This document shows positions 26,628 through 33,554 of a stretch of DNA of 64,000 nucleotides, piece after piece. Every line of letters starts with the position of its first letter. The first letter of the stretch is position 1. The stretch spans positions 1 through 64,000 of the forward strand of contig NZ_JARFXX010000008.1 of assembly GCF_029218125.1 (NCBI RefSeq). Direction: 5' to 3'. This DNA is from Oscillibacter faecalis_A (lineage in GTDB: Bacteria; Bacillota; Clostridia; Oscillospirales; Oscillospiraceae). A program made the translations under genes and the position numbers. Under the pieces are notes generated by a model. It ran no database searches. It saw nothing but the letters and a program-made list of their open reading frames with translations, and was not told the origin of the DNA.

Positions 26628-27545
26628 TTATGCGTCAAGGTCGTTCCGAAGCGCCTTATTCAGATACACGTCCGTCACATCTGCCCGGCCGTGGCCCAAC
26701 AGCTTGGACACATCCAGCTTTGCCCGGTACTCAGATGCGCCACTATCCACCGCAGCCCGGTACTGCCGGACCGCATAGCTATGCCGCATCCCGTGGTGGG
26801 TCAGCGGCCGAGGATTTGTCCCTTGATCCGGGCGATGCTCCCGAAGGAAGCTCTGGAAGGCATAGATGTAGGCATCGGTGGTCGTATCATCCGGCACAAA
26901 CAGCTTGTGCCCACGCTGGACTGCGGCTCGCCGGTCACGCAGCGCCTGTTTTGCCGCTCCTGCCTCCACCGGCACGCTCCTGACGCGCCCGCCCTTGCCC
27001 TTGACCGTCAACACTCCTGTGCGCTCCCATGCCTCCACGGCGGCCGTATCGAGCCGACAGACCTCATGGATGCGCAGGCCGACGTAGTAGGTGATCGTGG
27101 CAATATCTGCATAGTCAGTCCGGCCAGCTTCCCGACAGGCTGTCACGAAGGCCGTGAACTGCTCCGGCGTCCAGTGTCGGTCAGTCCCCTGAAGCTTTCG
27201 GCGCTCCAACGGCGCCTGATCGGATAGATCCGCGTTAGAGGGCAATTTATATTTTGCGTCCCCCAACTTATCGTGCCAGAACCGGATCGCCGCCAGATCC
27301 GTCTTGACGGTGCTGGCCGATTTTCCACCTTTCTGCAGGTGGTGGACATAGGCAACCAGATGCTTGCCGGAGATGTTGGTCAGCTTCTGAAGGTGATAGC
27401 TGTCTGCGAGGAACCTGCAGAACCGCTGCATGGCCTCATAATAACGCTGCCGGGTCTTATAGCTGCCCTGCCGGTTGTGCCGCTCCAGCTTATCCAGCTG
27501 GGCCAGGAGGGCGTGATAGATGCCCTCGTTCTGAGTGTGAATCAT
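26628..27545 (-). CDS. Tyrosine recombinase / integrase (third type)
   Basis: 305 residues from the ATG at 27545 (MIHTQNEGIYHALLAQLDKL), with AAAGGA eight bases upstream; the frame is open back to 27629. It has an N-terminal core-binding domain and a catalytic domain with YYVGLRIHEVCRLD (Arg), HHGMRHSYA (HxxR) and LLGHGRADVTDVYL (His and nucleophile Tyr). It is unrelated at the sequence level to the E1/E2 integrases. Its stop lies 161 bp after the tRNA-Arg half, the usual layout for a tRNA-targeting integrase. It may belong to an older element now merged with the prophage, which has its own integrase at 63.3 kb. Confidence 0.88.
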   Translation of the reverse strand: MIHTQNEGIYHALLAQLDKLERHNRQGSYKTRQRYYEAMQRFCRFLADSYHLQKLTNISGKHLVAYVHHLQKGGKSASTVKTDLAAIRFWHDKLGDAKYKLPSNADLSDQAPLERRKLQGTDRHWTPEQFTAFVTACREAGRTDYADIATITYYVGLRIHEVCRLDTAAVEAWERTGVLTVKGKGGRVRSVPVEAGAAKQALRDRRAAVQRGHKLFVPDDTTTDAYIYAFQSFLREHRPDQGTNPRPLTHHGMRHSYAVRQYRAAVDSGASEYRAKLDVSKLLGHGRADVTDVYLNKALRNDLDA

Positions 27546-27876
27546 ACGCAATATCCTTTTCTGGGTACAATACCCCCAATAGTCTGCGGTTCCTGTTTCC
27601 GCCCCGTTTCCGGATGCCGGATGCGTCAAAGCCCCGCCGCATAAGGCTCCGTGGGTGACGCCTGCCCACTGTCTCTGATTGGTGTTGTTGGTGAGTAAGA
27701 TGCCGCATGGGGCGAAGAATCGCCCTGCTGTGATCTGTGGCCGCAGCGGCGGCAGGCGCTACCGTACAGACGGATGCAGCCAACGGCTGCGCGTGCCATG
27801 TGCTGCCGGCAGACAGCAATGCTGGGGTCAGTCTCCCGCCCTGCCGGGTGCGGAAGGCGATCATGATAATCTGCAT
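27490..27876 (-). CDS. Possible small protein upstream of the third integrase
   Basis: An ORF of 128 codons starts at an ATG with a strong AAAGGAGG site eight bases upstream (MQIIMIAFRTRQGGRLTPAL). It overlaps the integrase start by about 56 bases. Composition is Arg/Ala/Ser-rich with no known domain. It could be a real gene, a leader whose translation affects the integrase, or a chance frame. Confidence 0.3.
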   Translation of the reverse strand: MQIIMIAFRTRQGGRLTPALLSAGSTWHAQPLAASVCTVAPAAAAATDHSRAILRPMRHLTHQQHQSETVGRRHPRSLMRRGFDASGIRKRGGNRNRRLLGVLYPEKDIAYDSHSERGHLSRPPGPAG

Positions 27877-27905
27877 ATTCTCCACCTCCTTTCGCGCAAA
27901 AACAA

Positions 27906-27956
27906 AAAGAGCTAAAACAACCTAAGGGGATATCCTAAGGTTTGTCTTAGCTCTTT
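27906..27956. terminator. Strong intrinsic terminator upstream of the third integrase
   Basis: ~22-bp imperfect stem (27906-27927 with 27934-27956) around GGATAT, followed on the minus strand by TTTTTGTTTTT. It lies downstream of a promoter at 28026-28054, so it ends late phage transcription or attenuates integrase expression. The plus side is also T-rich. Confidence 0.8.
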
Positions 27957-28025
27957 GTTTTATAAAAATACTCTCTTTGTTGAAATGAACTCTCTTGGTT
28001 GGATATTACTTCATAATCTACAGTA

Positions 28026-28054
28026 AGGATACCGCAAACCGTGAAGAACGTCAA
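28026..28054 (-). promoter_or_regulatory. Putative promoter reading toward the third integrase
   Basis: Minus strand TTGACG (28049-28054), 17-bp spacer, TATCCT (28026-28031). Otherwise I see no gene between 27957 and 28161. Confidence 0.5.
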
Positions 28055-28161
28055 ATTAAGAAACGACCGCCACTAAGGGCGGGAAAGAGACGAGCCCTGA
28101 CGGGCGATGAGAGACATTTACAATGCTATTGTACGGCAGCCATCGTAAGAAGTCAAGGTAT

Positions 28162-28200
28162 AAAAACCCGCCCCACAGCGCAGTGCTGCAGGGCGGTTTC
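28162..28200 (-). terminator. Terminator at the end of the prophage late operon
   Basis: GC-rich hairpin (arms AAACCGCCC and GGGCGGGTTT on the minus strand, inner CAGC/GCTG) ending in TTTTT, directly after the endolysin stop codon. Confidence 0.85.
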
Positions 28201-28202
28201 TC

Positions 28203-28622
28203 TCAGCCGGTCCAGTCGGCCTTGGCCTCCCGCTTATCGAAGTGAAGGAAACTGCCATATACCCCAACGCCTCCATGGTTGGGGGACACGTTCCGGGCAT
28301 ATCGCGTCAGGTCCTTGATAGAGACTCCCGGCATGTGGATATCCGCAGCGTATCCGTAAAGGTGCTGACTGTGCTTGCTGGCGTTTTTCAACGTGCTGTT
28401 GTAGGCCACCGTGCGGTAGCCGCTGTTGATAATGAGGGGAATCTCCTTCCCCTTGCCGTGCTCTTGGCTGGCCTGATACCGGATGGACTCCAGATCCCAG
28501 GGGAGCTGCTCATGGATCAGCACCACGTCACTGCCATCACGGCAGCGAAACTCTTTCACTTGGAAATGAGGAGCCAGGTACTTGTCCCCATCAGCGGCCA
28601 GAGAGTAGACCTTAACATCCAT
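28203..28622 (-). CDS. Phage endolysin-type M15 peptidase
   Basis: 139 residues from the ATG at 28622 (GGAG site; frame open further upstream). It carries the zinc-peptidase features of the M15_3/YcbK-like family: INSGYRT, then SQHLYGYAADIHM with His and Asp spaced HxxxxxxD, and a late HFD His. It should cut peptidoglycan peptides at lysis. Last gene of the late operon, next to the phosphodiester glycosidase gene and followed by a terminator. Confidence 0.87.
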   Translation of the reverse strand: MDVKVYSLAADGDKYLAPHFQVKEFRCRDGSDVVLIHEQLPWDLESIRYQASQEHGKGKEIPLIINSGYRTVAYNSTLKNASKHSQHLYGYAADIHMPGVSIKDLTRYARNVSPNHGGVGVYGSFLHFDKREAKADWTG

Positions 28623-28624
28623 GC

Positions 28625-29326
28625 CTATTCTCCTTTTAGCTTGTACAGCACCCGAACCAGCTCCGCCCGGGTCACCGGTTTCTCCAGATTGCTGTCCGTC
28701 AGCAGCCCCTCGGCCTTGCCCCACGCCAGCGCCGGGTCCTCCGGCTTGGTTGGGGCCGGGGAAGGGTTTGCGGTCTCCGCCTTCCGCTCCCAGAACAGCA
28801 GCAGCGTGGGTACCTTCCGGGAGCTTTTGACCTTGCCCTTGGGGAAAATTCCCTGCGTGGAGCCGCCGCCGTCCAGCATGATGGCATCCTCCACCCCCAA
28901 GCCCAGCAGCTTATTCTGAAGCTGTTCGCGGGTCAAACTGGTTTTGTCACACCACAGGCAGATTTTCCCATTCGGCATCCAGCCCACAGCCGTCCGGGCG
29001 GCAGACCGGGCCACGTCCGGCGTGAGATCCCGGTGTAGTTTGGCCCCCGCTTTCAGGAGAGGGACGCCGGAGAGGAAAGATCCTCCCCGGTCCGTCAACA
29101 TCTTTGGTGCACCATCACTGCCAATGGAAATGCCCCAATCCTGATAGGCGTCCCGGCTGATAACTTTCCCATCGATTACCGTCCAGCCAACCGGAACGAA
29201 GCGCCCGTTGAACAGGTAGCCGTTGATGATGTGGGTGCAGCCGGTTTTGGCCTTGATCTGCGCCGGGGACAGCTTTGCCGTGTTGTGGTAGACCTGTGCC
29301 CGCTCGCAGTCAAAAATGTCAGTCAT
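28625..29326 (-). CDS. Phosphodiester glycosidase (NAGPA-like) with C-terminal SLH-like motif
   Basis: 233 residues. The core matches the phosphodiester glycosidase domain: INGYLFN near the N terminus and DAIMLDGGGSTQGIF around residue 150. After a Pro-rich linker the last ~40 residues (PALAWGKAEGLLTDSNLEKPVTRAELVRVLYKLK) resemble one SLH repeat. In the lysis module it could act on phosphodiester-linked wall sugars while docked to the wall (inference). Overlaps the gene upstream by 8 bp. Confidence 0.78.
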   Translation of the reverse strand: MTDIFDCERAQVYHNTAKLSPAQIKAKTGCTHIINGYLFNGRFVPVGWTVIDGKVISRDAYQDWGISIGSDGAPKMLTDRGGSFLSGVPLLKAGAKLHRDLTPDVARSAARTAVGWMPNGKICLWCDKTSLTREQLQNKLLGLGVEDAIMLDGGGSTQGIFPKGKVKSSRKVPTLLLFWERKAETANPSPAPTKPEDPALAWGKAEGLLTDSNLEKPVTRAELVRVLYKLKGE

Positions 29327-29642
29327 TGACTCTCACCGCGCTTTTGGCATAACCGTCCTCGTCATAGGTAACCTCGAACTTGCCGCCGGGGATCCACTGG
29401 ATCTGCTTGGTGCCGGCAAGCTCGGGACGGCGGCGCATATCCACGGTGCGCTGGGCGTCCTTGGGCTCCTCCTCAGCAGGAATAAAGCCCTCGGCCATCT
29501 CGGCTTCAGTCCAGCCCGCCGTACCGCCGTCGGGGTTCAGGTGGAAGTTGGCGCCCGCCTCCTTCAGCAGCTTGTTGATCTCCTCGATGGTCTTGCCGTT
29601 CTTCTTGCCCTCGTTGATGATGTCCGCATACTTCTTTTCCAT
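29319..29642 (-). CDS. Phage protein of unknown function
   Basis: 107 residues, soluble and charged: MEKKYADIINEGKKNGKTIEEINKLL... then a Trp/Glu-rich middle and FEVTYDEDGYAKSAVRV at the end. No family recognised with certainty. It overlaps the glycosidase gene, so it is translated with the lysis module. ATG with a GGAG site. Confidence 0.75.
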   Translation of the reverse strand: MEKKYADIINEGKKNGKTIEEINKLLKEAGANFHLNPDGGTAGWTEAEMAEGFIPAEEEPKDAQRTVDMRRRPELAGTKQIQWIPGGKFEVTYDEDGYAKSAVRVND

Positions 29643-29688
29643 GATGTGTTTCTCCTTTCAAATTTTACGGTTATGTTATAAACCGTTA

Positions 29689-30180
29689 TCAACTGTTGTC
29701 ATCTTTGGGGTCGTCCCCCGCAATTTTATCTCCCGCTGCATCCACAGCAGACTTGCCGGCGGCGAGGATCTTCGGCAGCCACGCAGGGACTTTGGCTCCC
29801 ATATTAACTGCGTGTTCCGCCAGACTGCCCAATTCGCCAATAATGTACCAAACAATCACAAGTGGCCCGATCAGTACCGTGTAAGCAACGGGCAATGTGA
29901 CGCCAGGCAGATTTGCCATCATGGCGCTGATAAGCCAGTCCGCCACCAGCGCAACGCACACGATGACGATCATGCCGCCCTTATGCCAAGCCCCCTCCCG
30001 GAGCTTTGCGCTGGACCAGCGCCCCTCCTTGCTGGCCACGGCGGATCCAACCAACCAATCTGCCAACATCAGGCACACCCACACGATCACCAGCCAGCCG
30101 AACCAGCCCCACAGAGCGGTGAGCGTTGCAATGACGCCGGTGATCACTGTTTTGATGTGCAGCGCGGAGTTATTCTCCAT
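29689..30180 (-). CDS. Phage holin (toxin-secretion/lysis holin family)
   Basis: 163 residues from the ATG at 30180 with a GGAGGTG site. Three or four membrane segments (VITGVIATLTALWGWFGWLV, GMIVIVCVALVADWLISAM, VLIGPLVIVWYIIGELGSL) around a conserved ADWLVGSAVASKEG...GAWHKGGM signature typical of holin family 4. The cytoplasmic tail is charged. It forms membrane lesions that release the endolysin. Confidence 0.9.
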   Translation of the reverse strand: MENNSALHIKTVITGVIATLTALWGWFGWLVIVWVCLMLADWLVGSAVASKEGRWSSAKLREGAWHKGGMIVIVCVALVADWLISAMMANLPGVTLPVAYTVLIGPLVIVWYIIGELGSLAEHAVNMGAKVPAWLPKILAAGKSAVDAAGDKIAGDDPKDDNS

Positions 30181-30241
30181 GGGGCACCTCCGTTTCTTTA
30201 CCCTGGGCAAGCCGGGCCCGTCGAAAAAATCTCTTGCTCAT
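30170..30241 (-). CDS. Tiny ORF overlapping the holin start
   Basis: 23 codons, ATG at 30241 with GGGGGA four bases upstream: MSKRFFRRARLAQGKETEVPHGE. Its stop overlaps the first holin codons, so it could couple or tune holin translation. It is basic and has no homology I recognise. Confidence 0.35.
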   Translation of the reverse strand: MSKRFFRRARLAQGKETEVPHGE

Positions 30242-30252
30242 AAAATTCCCCC

Positions 30253-30846
30253 TTATTTCTTCATATTTTCAAAGGCGTTCCAGTCCATGGCCGCTGCCTC
30301 TACATCGCCCCACGTCAGCGCCTTTCCCTCGACGAGCGCCCACGTTGCCCCACCGCGGAACGCCATCCGCACCGGCCCCACCGGCGCGAAATCACCCTCC
30401 TCGGTGTTGCTGACCTGCAACACGATCTCGGAATCCAGATCCGCTGACGCCGCAAACCGCAGCCCGTTCAAAATTTCCTGGATCTTAGCCGGCGGCATGA
30501 ACTCATTTGAGGTATAGGCCAGTGCCAAAGACCCGGGGGCGCTGCTTTCCGTGGACCAGCCTGCCCCTTGGAAGGTCAAGGCACTCAGATCCGCGCCGGA
30601 GACCGTGATCTTGATCTTGTTGATCCGGATCGCAGATTCGATGTCGAACCCGTCCCCGGCGCAGCCGGTCTCCGTCAACTCCAGATACCCGTAGCTGCCG
30701 ATAGGACTCGCGCGGATCTTCCCGCTGAAATACGGAAACAGCAGGATCAAATATTGAAGGTTTTCCTCAATGGCGTTGGCGGCAGTGAAGGTAAGCCGCT
30801 TCAGGGTTACCGGCAGCAATTCCAGCGAATAGGCGTCATCCTTCAT
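30253..30846 (-). CDS. Phage tail-associated protein, unknown
   Basis: 197 residues. No known domain. The C terminus TWGDVEAAAMDWNAFENMK resembles the end of the next upstream product (MTWADLESL, INWDAFEAYAYTW), suggesting a shared Trp-Asp-rich module in tail or baseplate proteins. Its ATG overlaps the stop of the upstream gene (30843-30846). Confidence 0.7.
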   Translation of the reverse strand: MKDDAYSLELLPVTLKRLTFTAANAIEENLQYLILLFPYFSGKIRASPIGSYGYLELTETGCAGDGFDIESAIRINKIKITVSGADLSALTFQGAGWSTESSAPGSLALAYTSNEFMPPAKIQEILNGLRFAASADLDSEIVLQVSNTEEGDFAPVGPVRMAFRGGATWALVEGKALTWGDVEAAAMDWNAFENMKK

Positions 30847-31691
30847 CCGGCATCACCCCCCGTTGGAATCGGTAGGCTCTCCAGATCCGCCCAGGTCATC
30901 CGCGCGTCCTCAACCGCCTGCCAGGTGTAGGCATACGCCTCAAACGCGTCCCAGTTGATGATTGCGGACCAGCGAACCGTGCCGTTGCCGATCTGTATCA
31001 CGGTCCCGCTCCGCATAAGTGCGGAAACGGTCACAGAAGCGTCCGCACAGTCTTCCGCGGAGCAGAGGAACACCAAGGCGTCTAAAGCGTCCTGGATATC
31101 CTGATAGGCTCCCTGCGGCACCGTGTACCGGGCTGTAATATCCGAGTCAGACTGCTTCACGGACCAGCCGGTGCCGGCAGCCGTGATACTGCTGAGCCTT
31201 GTGCTTTTGACGGTGACGATGATTTCCTGAATACCGTGGGCGGCCGTTAAAGAAACATAGTCACCGGCAGAAACATCAGCCGACAGATCTACATAGCCGA
31301 ACTGCGTATCGGCCCAAACCTCTATGACGGTTCCGGAAGCGCTCTCAATACTCTTCCAGAACGCCAGCAGATTTTGCACAATCAAGTGCAACTGTTCATC
31401 TGTAGGAATATCCTCGACCCGCCAAGTAGTATCTGTGCTCCCATCTTTATGCGTGATATAGACCGGCGTATATATCACCTGTCGCCCGTACTGTTCATAC
31501 AGGCCCTTCAGGTATACCATGGCTTCCGTGATGCGGTTCCGATCAGCGGCATTGAAGGCCCCGCGCATACCGGCCAGCCATTCCGCTTTTTCGTCTGCGG
31601 ACATGGCATCAAAGCCTTTATCCCGCAGAGCCCTCCATCGGGCCACATCCGCGGCTGTCCGGTTGGTGATCAGAGATTCTAAAATAGACAT
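30843..31691 (-). CDS. Phage tail/baseplate protein
   Basis: 282 residues. The N terminus (ITNRTAADVARWRAL...MSADEKAEWLAGMRGAFN) is a motif common in clostridial phage tail proteins. The middle is beta-rich (YVDLSADVSAGDYVSL). The C terminus carries the Trp-rich module shared with the next gene. Position between the hub-like gene and the holin fits a distal tail or fibre component. Confidence 0.7.
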   Translation of the reverse strand: MSILESLITNRTAADVARWRALRDKGFDAMSADEKAEWLAGMRGAFNAADRNRITEAMVYLKGLYEQYGRQVIYTPVYITHKDGSTDTTWRVEDIPTDEQLHLIVQNLLAFWKSIESASGTVIEVWADTQFGYVDLSADVSAGDYVSLTAAHGIQEIIVTVKSTRLSSITAAGTGWSVKQSDSDITARYTVPQGAYQDIQDALDALVFLCSAEDCADASVTVSALMRSGTVIQIGNGTVRWSAIINWDAFEAYAYTWQAVEDARMTWADLESLPIPTGGDAG

Positions 31692-31694
31692 ATC

Positions 31695-33158
31695 TCAAAC
31701 TCCTTTCACCCCGGCGGTATACACGACTGTATTTGACAGCTTGATCTCCATCTTTTCCAGATTGCCGACGGTTCTTCCGCCGCAGTTATCCGGCAGAGAT
31801 ACCCGGTCGCCCAGATGCTCACCCGCAAAGACGACCTTCGCCTTGCCGGTATTCCGCCGCTGGTGGTAATCATAGAGCCGCTGCGCCACCGTCTGAGCCA
31901 CAGCCGGAGAGACCAAGGTCGCGTCTGTAATCTTCACTACCTTCTGCTTGTCCGTGGCGGTCACGTTCGGGTTCTTCACAGAGTACACGGCCTTGGTGTC
32001 GGCATATTTGACACCATTCACCTCAACGCTGCCATTCTCCGCCACCGCGAAGGTGTGGGCCGTAACCTGCACCTCTGTCACAATGGCCGCCGTACTGACC
32101 GAGGCACCGAGGAAGGTACGCTCCAGCGGTACCGTTACTTCATCCGTCCCGGGCGAAAACACCCGCAGCTCTGCCCGGCCGTCCGTGGATACGCAGTAGC
32201 CCCAAACGAATAGGAGCTGCTGGATCGCCGCTCGGCGGGAGCCAGCCTTCAGGATGCCAGTCACGTTCATGTCCGTGACATCGGCATCAAATTCCACCTC
32301 AAAGGGCGCCGCCAGTTCTGCAATCAGCGCCTTCGCGCTTTTGCCGCTGTATACGCCGCCGGCAAAGGGCATATCGTTCAGCACGCCGATGGCGTCGCAG
32401 CACTCGATCGGATATACCCGGCTGGAGGTACGCTTATAGGAATCGATGTAGTACACGCCGACCAGTGTGTCATTATTTCTGACCTCGACCGGCTGCTTCA
32501 GCTGGAACATGAACTCAATATCGTCCTGGCTATCCAGTGTCCAGCTCAGCTTAGAGCTGGGGAGTTTGGTGCTGCTCAGATCGATCTCATTGACCGCCGA
32601 TGCCTTCCGCAGCTCCGACATACCGAAGGATCGGTGGACGCCGAAGATCACATGATCGATCTTGGCATAGCGGTACGGCAGGTTTGTCTTTTTGAAGGTC
32701 AGGACGAGCTTGTTATAGCTCTCCACCCGCTTCTGGCAGAAATACTCCACAGCGTCAGGCGTGAAGTCCTGATCCGCCTTCAGGGTGCCACCCTGATACC
32801 ACTTGATGTTGACCGCAGAGCAGTATCCTCCGGTCGCGGAATCGAAGCGAAAAGAAATGCCGACAGAGGAATACTGCTTGCTGAAGGTAATGGTGATCTG
32901 CGGCTCAGAGCCGGCGGCGAAACTGCCGTCAGCGCCGCTCATGGCCTCCGACCAGAACGCCGGGGAGATCTCCGACGCCAGGACAAAGGCCCCATCCATC
33001 CCCCACTGGTTCAGTTCCCCCGTGGCGGCCGGCTCCTCCACGGTGCCGCTGGGCAGTTGAGCAAGCGCGGATCTGTCCTGCGCTGTCGGCGCGGTCACCG
33101 TGGCGTCCAGAGCGGCACCGGGCGCGATATCCTTATACAGCAGCGTGGTCTTGCTCAT
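31695..33158 (-). CDS. Phage tail hub/baseplate-like protein
   Basis: 487 residues. Beta-rich, with SKLSWTLDSQDDIEFMFQLKQPVEVRNNDTLVGVYYIDSYKR, GVLNDMPFAGGVYSG and a C-terminal region on LYDYHQRRNTGKAKVVFAGEHLGDRV, as in tail hub or gp44-like proteins of Gram-positive siphophages. It overlaps the stop of the upstream small tail gene. The assignment is structural by context. Confidence 0.65.
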   Translation of the reverse strand: MSKTTLLYKDIAPGAALDATVTAPTAQDRSALAQLPSGTVEEPAATGELNQWGMDGAFVLASEISPAFWSEAMSGADGSFAAGSEPQITITFSKQYSSVGISFRFDSATGGYCSAVNIKWYQGGTLKADQDFTPDAVEYFCQKRVESYNKLVLTFKKTNLPYRYAKIDHVIFGVHRSFGMSELRKASAVNEIDLSSTKLPSSKLSWTLDSQDDIEFMFQLKQPVEVRNNDTLVGVYYIDSYKRTSSRVYPIECCDAIGVLNDMPFAGGVYSGKSAKALIAELAAPFEVEFDADVTDMNVTGILKAGSRRAAIQQLLFVWGYCVSTDGRAELRVFSPGTDEVTVPLERTFLGASVSTAAIVTEVQVTAHTFAVAENGSVEVNGVKYADTKAVYSVKNPNVTATDKQKVVKITDATLVSPAVAQTVAQRLYDYHQRRNTGKAKVVFAGEHLGDRVSLPDNCGGRTVGNLEKMEIKLSNTVVYTAGVKGV

Positions 33159-33553
33159 TTGGGAACCACCTGCGCTTCCATCGGAATGAAATTGATCTCA
33201 ATTTCTCCCCAGTAATTGACCCCGTTGGAGACAGATTCGATGTCCTGTGTGCCGGAAGTGTAATACGCCTCGTAGGAGATGGTGGTCTGGCCGTCCGCAG
33301 CTTCCAGCATAACGCTGTCATCTACGGAGTGCTCAACCAGATAAGCCCAAAACTCGTCCAATCCGGCATAGTTACCGCCCCGCCGGAAGACTTTGATCTT
33401 GTGGCCGACGTAGGTACCGATAATATCCCGGATCATGCGGCCGGTCATAACGCGGCCGGCATTATCACCGTCCAGTACGTTGAAATTCCGGCTATAAGCA
33501 GAAATCGCGACGTCTGCGTCAAACTCCCTGCCGTTCAGTTTGATATAGCTCAT
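33155..33553 (-). CDS. Small phage tail protein
   Basis: 132 residues from the ATG at 33553 with GGAGG nine bases upstream (frame open to 33583). MSYIKLNGREFDADVAIS... RRGGNYAGLDEFWAYL... EIEINFIPMEAQVVPK. Beta-rich; position between tape measure and hub suggests a distal-tail component. No family recognised. Confidence 0.7.
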   Translation of the reverse strand: MSYIKLNGREFDADVAISAYSRNFNVLDGDNAGRVMTGRMIRDIIGTYVGHKIKVFRRGGNYAGLDEFWAYLVEHSVDDSVMLEAADGQTTISYEAYYTSGTQDIESVSNGVNYWGEIEINFIPMEAQVVPK

Positions 33554-33554
33554 A

